IMG/VR virus record: IMGVR_UViG_3300020193_000004
Coordinates: 1 to 64,000 of that record
Direction: 5' to 3' (one strand)
From: a virus
Length of the DNA stretch: 64,000 nt
Numbering within the stretch: position 1 is the first letter of the stretch; each line of letters opens with the position of its first letter. This document shows, one piece after another, positions 29,201 to 37,297 of the stretch. Below the pieces are notes generated by a model, which was not told where the DNA came from, searched no databases, and worked only from the letters and a program-made list of their open reading frames with translations. The position numbers were made by a program, and so were the translations under genes.

Positions 29201-29971
29201 ATGCCCGCTTCAGACCTCACGCTCGTCACCGTCGACGCACGCATCCTCTCGTCCTACAACAGCAAGCCCTTGGTCCTGGTGGGGAACGCCGGACGTGCAC
29301 CGCAGGATGTGGCAGACGCCCTCCTGGCCCTCTGCACCGAGCTGCCGCTGCTGCGCGTCACCGAGCTCTTCCGGCTCACGGCGACGCAGGCCGCAGCGCG
29401 CAAGAAGTACGAGAACTGGCTCGCTGCCGGGAAGCCTGCAGCCAGGAGCGCGACGTTCGACAGTAAGACCATGAAGAACGCCTACGTGGCGGTGCCCGGC
29501 AAGTCGATGCACAACGCCGGGCGCGCGATCGACGTCGACATCTCGACCCTGCAGAAGATCTTCGGGAAGGAGTACCTCGACGCGTTCTGGCCTGTCGCGG
29601 CCAAGCATGGCTTCACCCCCATCATCGCCAAGCCTGAGGAGGGGAAGAGCGAGAGCTGGCACTTCGACCACCGCGGGTCCTGGGACGCCGTCGGAGACCA
29701 CTACGGCTACGAGGCCATGGCGATGTGCGCCGCCCTCGTCACCGGGCAGGCCGGGGAGTGGCAGTCGGACTCCCGGCTGATGCAGGCACTCCTGCTCCGT
29801 GCCGGGTTCGACATCGGCGAGCCCGACGGCGTGGTCGGCAAGCGCACCCTCAAGGCGCTCACCCTGGCCCTCGGCGAGAAGTATCAGTCGACGTACCCCA
29901 CGGTGGCCAAGATCCTCGAGGGCCTGCGCAAGCTCTCCGCCACGGCCACATGGACGAAGGTGGTCGCGTAG
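29201..29971 (+). CDS. endolysin: M15 peptidase with peptidoglycan-binding domain
   Basis: 256 residues, soluble with no signal peptide. Residues about 90-165 carry the M15 (VanY/D-Ala-D-Ala carboxypeptidase-like) zinc motifs: SMHNAGRAIDVDI (S-x-H-x-x-G-x-A-x-D) and ESWHFDHRG. Residues about 195-235 (SRLMQALLLRAGFDIGEPDG, then TLKAL) match the PG_binding_1 helical repeat. It would cut peptide cross-links in peptidoglycan at the end of infection. Lack of a signal implies release by a holin. Confidence 0.85.
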   Translation: MPASDLTLVTVDARILSSYNSKPLVLVGNAGRAPQDVADALLALCTELPLLRVTELFRLTATQAAARKKYENWLAAGKPAARSATFDSKTMKNAYVAVPGKSMHNAGRAIDVDISTLQKIFGKEYLDAFWPVAAKHGFTPIIAKPEEGKSESWHFDHRGSWDAVGDHYGYEAMAMCAALVTGQAGEWQSDSRLMQALLLRAGFDIGEPDGVVGKRTLKALTLALGEKYQSTYPTVAKILEGLRKLSATATWTKVVA

Positions 29972-29975
29972 TCGT

Positions 29976-29981
29976 CATAAG
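29976..29981 (+). promoter_or_regulatory. CATAAG box after endolysin gene
   Basis: GTCGTCATAAGCGTCGTG lies directly after the endolysin stop and precedes CTGGGAGAAC and the next gene. A CATAAG-only copy of the recurrent element. Confidence 0.35.
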
Positions 29982-30017
29982 CGTCGTGCACCCTACATAT
30001 CTGGGAGAACATGCACG

Positions 30018-30239
30018 ATGACTCTGACACCGATCCGCGGCAGCGACTACGCGTCGAAGGCCGAGGCCATCCGGGCGTTCCGCGAGGGCGCGAACTTTCT
30101 GGTCCAACCCGACGACCAGCTCATCAACCGCGCCAAGGTCGAGGCGGCGGGCGTGAAGGCGGTCACGATCCGCTACGCCAACCTCACCCGCCTCGTCATC
30201 ATCGACCAGGCTGAGGACGGCAGCTGGGGAATGCCGTGA
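30018..30239 (+). CDS. unrecognised 73-aa protein
   Basis: The second of two nearby ATGs was chosen since its frame is protein-like (DYASKAEAIRAFREGANFLV; VKAVTIRYANLTRLVIIDQA). Stop overlaps the GTG of gyrB, so the two are coupled. Function unknown. Confidence 0.6.
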   Translation: MTLTPIRGSDYASKAEAIRAFREGANFLVQPDDQLINRAKVEAAGVKAVTIRYANLTRLVIIDQAEDGSWGMP

Positions 30240-32143
30240 CCAAGAAGTCCGGCTACGACGCCTCGTCCATCGAGGTGCTCGAAGGCCTCGACCCGGTGCG
30301 CAAGCGTCCGGGCATGTACGTGGGTGGGACGGGGAAGGACGGCTTCCACCACCTGCTCTGGGAGATCGTCGACAACGCAGTCGACGAGGCGCTGGCAGGT
30401 CACGCCACGCGCATCGAGGTCGAGGTCGTGAACGACCCCGTGCCGTCTGCCACGGTGAAGGACAACGGCCGTGGCATCCCCTTCGACACGCACTCGTCGG
30501 GCAAGCCCGCAGTGGAGCTCATCTTCACCACGCTGCACTCCGGCGGGAAGTTCGGAGGGGGCGCCTACAAGGTCTCCGGCGGATTGCATGGCGTGGGCAG
30601 CAGCGTGGTGAACGCGCTCTCCTCGCTCCTCACGGTGCGCGTCGCCCGCCAGGACCAGGTCTACACGCAGGACTTCTCCCGGGGCGTCCCGAAGAAACCC
30701 AAGATCGCCCGGGCAGGGAGGGTCGCGCACGGCACCACGGTCTCCTTCGTACCGGACACGGAGATCTTCGGGAAGCAGGAGTTCGACCTGGCGCTCATCC
30801 GCGAGCGCATCCGCGTCAAGGCGTACCTCACCCCCGGGGTGACGTTCGTGCTCGGTGAGGAGGAGTTCTGCTACCGGGGCGGGCTCGCGGACATGCTCGC
30901 TGCTCGCGTCTCCGAGGAGGAGATGGTGCCCGTGACCGAGTTCCCCTTCCTGCTCTCCGTGGACGGGCTGCAGGTGGCACTGACCTGGACCATGGATCCC
31001 CGTCCTATGGACGAGATGCTCGAGGCCTTCGCGAACGGCATCCCGACGAGGGACGGAGGCACGCACGTCGCGGGCCTGAAGACCACCGTGGCCGCCGTGG
31101 TCCGTGACTACATGGAGGACCACGGCCTGCTGCCGCGCAAGCCCGTCGTCGAGGCCGATGACGTGCGAGAGGGGCTGGTGGGTGCCATCCACGTGCTCGT
31201 CGAGAACCCGCAGTTCCAGGGCCAGACGAAGGACCGCCTGAACAACCCAGAGGTGCAGAGCACCGTGTCCGGCGAGATACGCCGGGCCCTCAAGGCATGG
31301 CTCCAGGCAAACAACGTGCAGAGCCAGCGCCTGGCCGAGCGCGTCGTCGAGGCCGCACGCGCGAGGACAGCTTCACGCGCAGCCGTGTTCGAGGTGCGGC
31401 GGAAGTCGCCCACTTTGCGGCTCACCCTACCCGGCAAGCTCGCCGACTGCACGTCCACCGAGCCGGAGCAGACCGAGCTCTTCATCGTCGAGGGGGACTC
31501 CGCCGGCGGGAGCGCGAAGCAGGGACGGGACCGGGACATCCAGGCCGTCTTGCCCATCCGAGGCAAGGTGCTGAACGTCGCCGACGTCTCGCTGAACAAG
31601 ATCGACGCGAACCAGGAGCTCTCGAACCTGATCCAGGCACTGGGGTGCGGGTTCGGCCCGGATTACGATCCCGAGGGGCTGCGCTACGGCAAGGTGATCC
31701 TCATGGCGGACGCCGACGTGGACGGACACCACATCTCGACACTGCTCCTGATGTTCTTCTTCCGCGCGATGCCGCAGCTCATCCGGGCCGGGCGCGTCTA
31801 CCTGGCATGTCCTCCGCTGTACAGGATCGACGCCGGCAAGGCCACGTTCTGGGCCATCAGCGACGCGGAGCGGGACGCGTATCTGTCCTCGCTCCCCCGG
31901 AGGATGCGCGAGGAGGCGCAGGTGTCGTACTTCAAGGGCCTCGGTGAGATGCCCGCAGCCATGCTGTACGCCACCACGATGGACCCGAAGCAGCGGCGCC
32001 TGCAGCGGGTAGAGATCCCGGACGGGCAGGAGCTCGCCACGGCCGCCATGATGCAGGACCTCCTCGGCCCAGACGTCCGGATGCGCCTGTCGTACATCGA
32101 GACGGCCAGCGAGGACATCGAAACGCTCGACCTTCACCTGTGA
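30236..32143 (+). CDS. gyrB: type II DNA topoisomerase B subunit (GyrB/ParE-like)
   Basis: 635 residues, full length for a compact GyrB/ParE. GHKL ATPase motifs: RKRPGMYVGGTG, EIVDNAVDEALAG (catalytic Glu, Asn), NGRGIPFDTH and GGLHGVGSSVVNAL. TOPRIM motifs: EGDSAGGSAKQGRD (Glu) and DADVDGHHI (Asp-x-Asp), then YFKGLGEM near the end. Needs an A subunit for strand passage; none lies in this window, so it may pair with a phage GyrA elsewhere or host GyrA/ParC. GTG start coupled to the previous gene. Confidence 0.93.
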   Translation: MTKKSGYDASSIEVLEGLDPVRKRPGMYVGGTGKDGFHHLLWEIVDNAVDEALAGHATRIEVEVVNDPVPSATVKDNGRGIPFDTHSSGKPAVELIFTTLHSGGKFGGGAYKVSGGLHGVGSSVVNALSSLLTVRVARQDQVYTQDFSRGVPKKPKIARAGRVAHGTTVSFVPDTEIFGKQEFDLALIRERIRVKAYLTPGVTFVLGEEEFCYRGGLADMLAARVSEEEMVPVTEFPFLLSVDGLQVALTWTMDPRPMDEMLEAFANGIPTRDGGTHVAGLKTTVAAVVRDYMEDHGLLPRKPVVEADDVREGLVGAIHVLVENPQFQGQTKDRLNNPEVQSTVSGEIRRALKAWLQANNVQSQRLAERVVEAARARTASRAAVFEVRRKSPTLRLTLPGKLADCTSTEPEQTELFIVEGDSAGGSAKQGRDRDIQAVLPIRGKVLNVADVSLNKIDANQELSNLIQALGCGFGPDYDPEGLRYGKVILMADADVDGHHISTLLLMFFFRAMPQLIRAGRVYLACPPLYRIDAGKATFWAISDAERDAYLSSLPRRMREEAQVSYFKGLGEMPAAMLYATTMDPKQRRLQRVEIPDGQELATAAMMQDLLGPDVRMRLSYIETASEDIETLDLHL

Positions 32144-32150
32144 GGCGCTG

Positions 32151-32786
32151 ATGAAAGACTTCACCTACGAGACCAAGTACACGCCCGCTCGCGCCGACGG
32201 AGAGACGGCCAAGGCGACCATCTCGATCGAGGGGCCCGGTACCGCCGATCTCATCCGCGTACTGGAGGGCACGGCGGTCGAGATCATGGATGGGCAGGTG
32301 GCCACAGGGCGTGAGATCATCGACTTTCTGACCACCTTCAACGGCGGGCACAGCCGAGTCGAGAACGACGCCATGCTGCTGCAGGCCCTGGACGGCAGCT
32401 GGCTGCTGAAGCTCGACGAGCTCTACACGCTCGCCACCTTTGGCACCATCACTGCCGGCGAGGAAACCTTCAACTTCGCCGACGCGCTGCTGGCCTGGCG
32501 GAGGGCGCACCGCCAGCAGGACCCTCGGCGGAAGGGTCCACGCTACCCCTACACCCACGCCTACGACCTCGTCCGGATGCTCGGTCCGCAGGAGCAGACC
32601 ACAGAGACCCTATTCGGCACCCCCCTGCTCTCTCGTACCCACGCAGCGCTGCTGGTGAAGGCCCTCGCCCCGGCGCTGCGTGTGGAGGCGCACGAGCTCG
32701 CCGAGATGCTCGCCGACTACTACCTGGCCCACGAGGAGGAGCTGGTAGAGCTGTCAGTGCGCAGGATCACCGGCAGTACGCCGTAG
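32151..32786 (+). CDS. unrecognised 211-aa protein
   Basis: ATG seven bases after gyrB, GAGGCGCTG upstream. N-terminal beta part (ETAKATISIEGPGTADLIRV) then helical segments (AHRQQDPRRKGPRYPYTHAY; ALLVKALAPALRVEAHELAE). No family recognised; it may work with GyrB given the tight spacing. Confidence 0.6.
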   Translation: MKDFTYETKYTPARADGETAKATISIEGPGTADLIRVLEGTAVEIMDGQVATGREIIDFLTTFNGGHSRVENDAMLLQALDGSWLLKLDELYTLATFGTITAGEETFNFADALLAWRRAHRQQDPRRKGPRYPYTHAYDLVRMLGPQEQTTETLFGTPLLSRTHAALLVKALAPALRVEAHELAEMLADYYLAHEEELVELSVRRITGSTP

Positions 32787-32789
32787 CGC

Positions 32790-33317
32790 ATGGCGCGGCG
32801 CCCCTACAAGGGAGGCGGGTACTCGTCGAGTTGGATTCGCCCAACCACGAGGCTCGCCCTTTACCTGCGCGACGGCCTGTGCTGCGTCTACTGCCTCCAG
32901 GACTGGTCGGTGAACGGGCTCACCCTCGACCATGTCGTGGACCGGACCGATGGTGGCAACAACGACCCCACGAACCTGGTGAGCTCCTGCATGCGGTGCA
33001 ACGCGCTGAAGCGTCAGCGTGGCTGGCAGGGTTTCGCAGAAGCTCTGGACATAAGTCCCTCGTGGCTGAAGCGCCGCATTCAGGAGCAGGCGACGCCACT
33101 GACCACGCACCTCCGCCGGCGTGCCAGGCACCTGCGGAAGTTCCGACCCCCGTGGCTCAAGGAACTCCTCGAGCTCAACAAGAACTGGAGCCCACAGCAG
33201 CCGCTGTTCGACCTGCCGAAGAAGATCGTGCCGATGGTGCACGTCGAGCAGCCGCCGGAAGAAGACGAGGTGGACCCGCTTCCAGCGGTTCCAGATGACT
33301 CCGAGATCCCTTTCTAA
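32790..33317 (+). CDS. HNH endonuclease (175 aa)
   Basis: Residues 30-75 carry the HNH core with zinc ligands: CCVYCLQDWS, LTLDHVVDRTDGGNNDPTNL and CMRCNALKRQRGW (CxxC, DH, N, CxxC). A basic helical middle and an acidic proline-containing tail follow. Free-standing phage HNH proteins are often homing nucleases or packaging cofactors; not being next to a terminase, homing or repair is more likely. Confidence 0.85.
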   Translation: MARRPYKGGGYSSSWIRPTTRLALYLRDGLCCVYCLQDWSVNGLTLDHVVDRTDGGNNDPTNLVSSCMRCNALKRQRGWQGFAEALDISPSWLKRRIQEQATPLTTHLRRRARHLRKFRPPWLKELLELNKNWSPQQPLFDLPKKIVPMVHVEQPPEEDEVDPLPAVPDDSEIPF

Positions 33318-33329
33318 GGACATGACCGC

Positions 33330-34247
33330 ATGGACAAGCCGATCGAGACCATCCAGGTCCAGGGCCTGGTCGCGAAGATCTACCAGGACACGCACGCCGA
33401 GGACCCCGAGACCCTGACCGACGCCCCGGTGTGGTTGGCGCACTACCACCGCGACTTCCAGCACGCGCCGAAGGAGCTCCCCTTCCGGGACGGTCCGGGC
33501 TTCGTCGAGTGGTACAGGGGCTACAACGGAGAGGAGAGGGAGGATGACGAGTGGGACAGCCCCGTCCCCGAGTTCAAGTCCCTCTACTTGCACCGGCGGA
33601 AGCAGGAAATGCAGGACCAATGGGCCGTCTTCATCGTCCGCGCGTACATCCACGGCGGCGTGAGCCTCGCGCTGGAGGGCAGTCTGGCCCACGCGCGCAT
33701 GCCAGACCAGCAGTGGGACGTGAGCCGCTGCGGCGTCTTGCTCATCGACAAGGCGAAGTGGCGTGAGCGCATGGGATGCCCTCCGGCGCCAGTAAGCGGC
33801 GAGACCGAGAACGCCGCCTACTGGCGTGAGATCGCCGAGGCCCACATCCAGGAGTGGAACCAGTACCTGGGTGGCGAGGTGTACGGGTACCGCGTCGTCG
33901 AGGGCGAGGACGATGACAACGAAGTCGACAGCTGCTGGGGCTACTACGGCATCGAGGCCGTACGGGAGGCAGCGAAGGAGGCCGCCGAGGCGTGCTTCGA
34001 GAAAATGAAGCGCGATGGCGAGGAGTTCGACAGGTTCTGCGATTCCCTTGACCAGGACACCCTCATCGAACTCGTACTTGACGTGAAGCTGGACGAAGCC
34101 GCAGCCATCAACAACGCCGCCAAGGGTGTGCAGGTGGACTACCTGCTGAAGAATGGCTTCACGAAAGAGCTGCTCCTGGCGAAGGCGCGGGGGCCCGAAG
34201 AGGGCAACCTCAGCGACTTTGTGGCGCGCGGTGCGCGCCATGGATGA
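33330..34247 (+). CDS. conserved phage/plasmid-type protein with DSCWGYYG motif (305 aa)
   Basis: Carries the hallmarks of a family I know from phages and conjugative elements: a GGVSLALEG then WDVSRCGVLLI block in the middle and YLGGEVYGYRVVE ... DSCWGYYGIE near residue 205. Function of that family is not established. The C-terminal 80 residues are helical. It occurs next to a DUF5983-like gene here, a pairing I associate with accessory anti-defence or plasmid regions, though this is not proof of role. Confidence 0.6.
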   Translation: MDKPIETIQVQGLVAKIYQDTHAEDPETLTDAPVWLAHYHRDFQHAPKELPFRDGPGFVEWYRGYNGEEREDDEWDSPVPEFKSLYLHRRKQEMQDQWAVFIVRAYIHGGVSLALEGSLAHARMPDQQWDVSRCGVLLIDKAKWRERMGCPPAPVSGETENAAYWREIAEAHIQEWNQYLGGEVYGYRVVEGEDDDNEVDSCWGYYGIEAVREAAKEAAEACFEKMKRDGEEFDRFCDSLDQDTLIELVLDVKLDEAAAINNAAKGVQVDYLLKNGFTKELLLAKARGPEEGNLSDFVARGARHG

Positions 34248-34494
34248 GGGCCTCGAAGAGTTCGGCGAGTACACCCTCCGTGACAGGGGCGCAGTGGACA
34301 TCGTGGACGTCGGCCAGTTCGCGAACGAACTCCGTAAGCTGGACCCCGCGGAAGCCGGACGTCGCCTGAAAGCGCTGCACGGCAAGGGAGAGCTTTACTC
34401 CAAGGTCGCCAACGCGATCCTCGGGCAGCTCGACGATATGCCACTGGAATGGTGGGGAGACTGCATCGCCGCAAGCCCCCACGTGGAGTACTGA
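34240..34494 (+). CDS. unrecognised 84-aa protein
   Basis: ATG overlaps the previous gene's end by eight bases. Helical (VGQFANELRKLDPAEAGRRL; ELYSKVANAILGQLDDMPLE). Function unknown. Confidence 0.6.
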   Translation: MDEGLEEFGEYTLRDRGAVDIVDVGQFANELRKLDPAEAGRRLKALHGKGELYSKVANAILGQLDDMPLEWWGDCIAASPHVEY

Positions 34495-34495
34495 C

Positions 34496-34897
34496 ATGGA
34501 CGGCATCAGGAACATGCTCGACCTGTCGACGGCGCACATGCCGTACAACCCGGACGAGCAGGAGCGGTACGTGGTCGAGCGCGACCCGCTGCGCGGGCTG
34601 GTCATGCCTTCGATCTACGACAGGGTCACGAGGGAGAACAGCGAGCGGTGGCTCGACGTGAAGGCGTGCTTGCGCCACCGTACGAAGCTGAACCGGAAGG
34701 AGCGCTTCTGGGGCAGCCTCCGCGTGGCGAAGCACGAGCACGGCTGGATCGTGTTCGTGCCCGGCCGGGAACACGCCGAGACCGTTCCCGAGTGGGCGCA
34801 GCCGCTCATCAAGTACGCCCTCGAGCACGACTGCATCGTCGTCAACTTCGACAGGGACGCCGACGCGGTGGACCGTCTGCCGAAGTGGGAGTGGTAA
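34496..34897 (+). CDS. DUF5983-like protein (133 aa)
   Basis: LDLSTAHMPYNPDEQ near the start and a C-terminal pattern of GWIVFVPG, W..P..IKYALEHDCIVVNFD and LPKWEW resemble DUF5983, a small family found in phages, plasmids and islands. Function unknown. Coupled by two bases to the previous gene. Confidence 0.55.
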   Translation: MDGIRNMLDLSTAHMPYNPDEQERYVVERDPLRGLVMPSIYDRVTRENSERWLDVKACLRHRTKLNRKERFWGSLRVAKHEHGWIVFVPGREHAETVPEWAQPLIKYALEHDCIVVNFDRDADAVDRLPKWEW

Positions 34898-34900
34898 GAC

Positions 34901-35170
34901 TCAGGGCTGGGTAGCCGTGTCTTCCTCGACGGCGGGAGCAATGGCTGCCCTGGGGCGCTTGGCGAAGTGCTCGCCGACGTTCGTCCCCGAGAACGTCGCG
35001 AGGATGCCTGTGAGCGCCATCAGCAGGGAGTCGAGCTCGTTCTCCGACATCCCCCCGTCGACGAAGGCCGCCACCCCGAGGAGGACGAGGACGATCAGCG
35101 CCTGCGCGTAGGCGATGCCCTTGCGCCCTTCAGGAGAACCGAGGAGTCGGCCGATGTTGATGGAACCCAT
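34901..35170 (-). CDS. small membrane protein, holin-like (89 aa)
   Basis: Start at MGSINIGRLLGS. A hydrophobic helix (AYAQALIVLVLLGVAAFV, residues about 21-38), an acidic turn (DGGMSENELD) and a second helix (LLMALTGILATFSGTNVGEH) followed by a basic then acidic tail. Two-helix layout with the GTNVGEHFAKR end resembles small phage holin-type proteins. Endolysin lies 5 kb away, so the lysis role is inferred. Confidence 0.5.
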   Translation of the reverse strand: MGSINIGRLLGSPEGRKGIAYAQALIVLVLLGVAAFVDGGMSENELDSLLMALTGILATFSGTNVGEHFAKRPRAAIAPAVEEDTATQP

Positions 35171-35225
35171 GGGAGCATCGTAGCCGATGCAGTCCCCCGA
35201 AGCACACAACAACCAGGAGTACGTG

Positions 35226-35453
35226 ATGCACAACAAAGAGGACCAGGTCGAGTTGCTGCGGCGCGCCGCGGGCCAACTCGGCTACACGCTCACCAAGAAG
35301 CCGACCGGGCGGACGAAGGAAAAGCGCGAACAAGAGCTGCACGTGATGTGCAAGCTCTGCCAGAACTCGGTCCCGGCGAAGACCGCGCACCTGCACCAGG
35401 GAACCTGGGTCGGGGAGTGCTGCTGGGACGAACGACTGAAGAGCACGGAGTAG
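35226..35453 (+). CDS. zinc-ribbon-like 75-aa protein
   Basis: ATG with AGGAG eight bases upstream; an ATG 39 bases earlier lacks a site. Helical basic N-terminus (QVELLRRAAGQLGYTLTKKP), then CKLCQNS, a CxxC pair, and GECCWDE 20 residues on, a possible zinc site. Function unknown. Confidence 0.6.
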   Translation: MHNKEDQVELLRRAAGQLGYTLTKKPTGRTKEKREQELHVMCKLCQNSVPAKTAHLHQGTWVGECCWDERLKSTE

Positions 35454-35456
35454 TCG

Positions 35457-35546
35457 ATGAACGAGACGAAATGCGCCTTCCTGCTCGAAGGACTGAAGCA
35501 CCTCGAACTTTGGACCGACGCGAAAACTCCTCAAGGCGCGCAGTGA
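35457..35546 (+). CDS. possible 29-aa peptide
   Basis: ATG three bases after the previous stop, encoding MNETKCAFLLEGLKHLELWT plus nine residues; its TGA overlaps the next ATG (TGATG). The coupling on both sides supports translation. Confidence 0.4.
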   Translation: MNETKCAFLLEGLKHLELWTDAKTPQGAQ

Positions 35547-35911
35547 TGCGGCGACAGCTATCGGAGCGACAGGTCCTCGTACTCTGCAGAGAGGACGAGG
35601 TCATCGCTGGCATGGGCGATACGTGCACCATCTTTGAGCTGCCCGGGACTCCGCAGGGGATCCAGCTGTGGGGCATTCGACTCAAACGACTCCTCCTCCC
35701 GCTCGAGGCGGGTGTCCTCGTGGCGGGGGAGTCCGGCCTGTCGCTCCGCCTGGAACGCGTCGGCAGAGGCGGCGGAGAGCTGGTGGCGAAGAACCTCACG
35801 TTCGTCAGCTCCGCCTTCGGGTTCATCGTCGATGGGCACAACACGGCGATCTACGAGCAGGTCAACTTCCAGACCGGGACGGAGCCAGCCATCCTCCTCG
35901 CGGAGACGTGA
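35546..35911 (+). CDS. unrecognised 121-aa protein
   Basis: ATG overlaps the previous TGA by one base. Alternating strands (DTCTIFELPGTPQGIQLWGI; LLPLEAGVLVAGESGLSLRL) suggest a beta barrel or sandwich. Function unknown. Confidence 0.6.
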   Translation: MRRQLSERQVLVLCREDEVIAGMGDTCTIFELPGTPQGIQLWGIRLKRLLLPLEAGVLVAGESGLSLRLERVGRGGGELVAKNLTFVSSAFGFIVDGHNTAIYEQVNFQTGTEPAILLAET

Positions 35912-36243
35912 TGCACGAGGACTACAGGAGCTTCGACGAGATGAGCGAGCTGGAGCTGGTCACGTACATCGACCGGGTTCTCGGATGGACCTGCAGCGAG
36001 ATGTCCTACGACGAGCTCCGCAACCTGGCCTTAGAGGGCTACGCCGAGCGCCTCGGCGGGCTCGACATGCACAGGAGCGAGCTCATGCAGTTCGGGGACG
36101 GGGGCTACCCGTACCTCTACGTCTCGCAGGCGGACGGGGGCGACAGCCTCTGCCACGTTTGTGCCACGAAGGAGCTCAAGAAGGGCGCGACCGTGGCCTG
36201 GTGCCACCACATGGAAGGGGAAGACGAGTACTGCACGGACTGA
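35911..36243 (+). CDS. unrecognised 110-aa protein with cysteine/histidine pairs
   Basis: ATG overlaps the preceding TGA. Acidic helical N-terminus (FDEMSELELVTYIDRVLGWT) and a C-terminal CHVCATKELKKGATVAWCHH segment whose CxxC and CHH could hold a metal. Function unknown. Confidence 0.6.
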   Translation: MHEDYRSFDEMSELELVTYIDRVLGWTCSEMSYDELRNLALEGYAERLGGLDMHRSELMQFGDGGYPYLYVSQADGGDSLCHVCATKELKKGATVAWCHHMEGEDEYCTD

Positions 36244-36277
36244 GGTGCCGTCATCCACCCATTCGTACGGAGTGCTG

Positions 36278-36457
36278 ATGTTCGCAGTTAACCTGTTCGC
36301 TGGGGACGGTAACGCATCCAAGGGTATCCGGAGGGCGATCGTCTATGCGAATGCCTGCACTGGCCTTGCCAGGCGCAGGACGAGTAGACCTGAGATGGAT
36401 GCGGACATCGAGGCACCCCTCCCTCACCGGGGGCGTGCTCTTAGACCTACTCCTTAG
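36278..36457 (+). CDS. possible 59-aa protein
   Basis: MFAVNLFAGDGNASKGIRRA and a further 39 residues ending in a basic/proline-rich stretch. CGGAG precedes the ATG. Its 3' end runs through a TCCCTCACC-loop hairpin and into the convergent gene, so the real end may be earlier or the frame may be chance. Confidence 0.3.
   Translation: MFAVNLFAGDGNASKGIRRAIVYANACTGLARRRTSRPEMDADIEAPLPHRGRALRPTP
36410..36445. terminator. hairpin with TCCCTCACC loop and CTCTTAG
   Basis: GGCACCCC, TCCCTCACC, GGGGGCGTGC then TCTTAGACC, between convergent genes. It shares its loop with hairpins near 16.3 and 17.55 kb. Confidence 0.45.
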
Positions 36458-36683
36458 AACCGAGCGGGGCGCGCTGGGCGGCGTCGAGCTTCTCGAGCGC
36501 CTTGCGCGCGTCGTCGATGGCCTGCTGTGCCGCGGGAGGAGCGGGCACCGCCGCTGGGCATGCCGGGCACGGCGGGCACGTGGTCGGGTCCTGCGCGTGC
36601 GCCTGCGACATCTGGGAGCCGAAGCCGAGACCGAAGAGGAAGGTCACGACGATCAGGGAGAAGCTGGCGGGAGTGAGTCGCAT
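36447..36683 (-). CDS. small secreted protein with signal peptide (78 aa)
   Basis: N-terminal hydrophobic segment (PASFSLIVVTFLFGLGFG) followed by SQAHAQ fits a Sec signal peptide with cleavage near residue 31; alternatively it is a membrane anchor. The mature part has CPPCPACP and a helix (AIDDARKALEKLDAAQ). A small periplasmic Cys/Pro-rich protein paired with the next gene resembles spanin subunits, though no lipobox is present. Confidence 0.5.
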   Translation of the reverse strand: MRLTPASFSLIVVTFLFGLGFGSQMSQAHAQDPTTCPPCPACPAAVPAPPAAQQAIDDARKALEKLDAAQRAPLGSKE

Positions 36684-36913
36684 CACGGACCTCCGGGGGT
36701 AGGCGTAGGTGAAGAGATGGCGGAGCACGATTCGAGAGCGACGCGGCAGGCTGCGATGGCCTCGTCGGTCATCTCGAGTCGAGCGGTCTTGTCCGCCAGC
36801 TCGACCTGGCACTGGACGGCCTCTGGGGTCGTGATCTTCAGGTACCCGGCGAGCGCCAGGGCGATCATTCCGATCGCACCGAGACCAGCAGAGGCATAGC
36901 GGGAGTTCGGCAT
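36683..36913 (-). CDS. small N-terminally anchored membrane protein (76 aa)
   Basis: Hydrophobic helix at residues 8-24 (AGLGAIGMIALALAGYL) then a soluble part with three cysteines (VQCQVELADKTARLEM; ACRVALESC). Overlaps the next minus-strand gene by one base. Layout resembles an inner-membrane spanin, but the soluble part is short; lysis role is inferred. Confidence 0.5.
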   Translation of the reverse strand: MPNSRYASAGLGAIGMIALALAGYLKITTPEAVQCQVELADKTARLEMTDEAIAACRVALESCSAISSPTPTPGGP

Positions 36914-36927
36914 GGGCTTCCTGTGAA

Positions 36928-37176
36928 CTATGGGACAGGGACGCCATTCGCCCGCAAGATTGCGGGCATGGCAGCCTCTCCCCAGGCCTTGAAGAACGCA
37001 GCGACATCCTCGGCAATCTCGCCAGCGGTGACCTTCTCCCCGCCCGGGCTGTCCGGGTCGTGGTTGTCCGCCCCCGACTCAATGCTTGCGCGCACCCCCT
37101 TGGGGATGGCAGCCAAGAGCTGGATGACCGGGATGGAGATGTTGGCGCGGCCGATCCGGACATGTTTGTTCTTCAT
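36928..37176 (-). CDS. unrecognised 82-aa protein
   Basis: MKNKHVRIGRANISIPVIQL start; amphipathic middle and helical end (EIAEDVAAFFKAWGEAAMPA). First gene of the small minus-strand unit. Function unknown. Confidence 0.55.
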   Translation of the reverse strand: MKNKHVRIGRANISIPVIQLLAAIPKGVRASIESGADNHDPDSPGGEKVTAGEIAEDVAAFFKAWGEAAMPAILRANGVPVP

Positions 37177-37297
37177 GCGAGGGACGGTAGCATATCTACG
37201 GGGATTTCTGGTGAAGCGCGTGCCGAGTTTCATCCTAAGTGTGCGCTGGCTCTTAGCGGTAATCAGTTACAGATCTCGGCCCGCGAGACTGCTGCCT

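Noticed and set aside
33050-33055. CATAAG inside the HNH gene
   Set aside because: Lies mid-gene with no ribosome site or start after it; treated as chance.
32754-34385. 543-codon minus-strand frame opposite the HNH and DSCWGYYG genes
   Set aside because: No ribosome site at a sensible start, antisense composition, and recognisable families on the plus strand.
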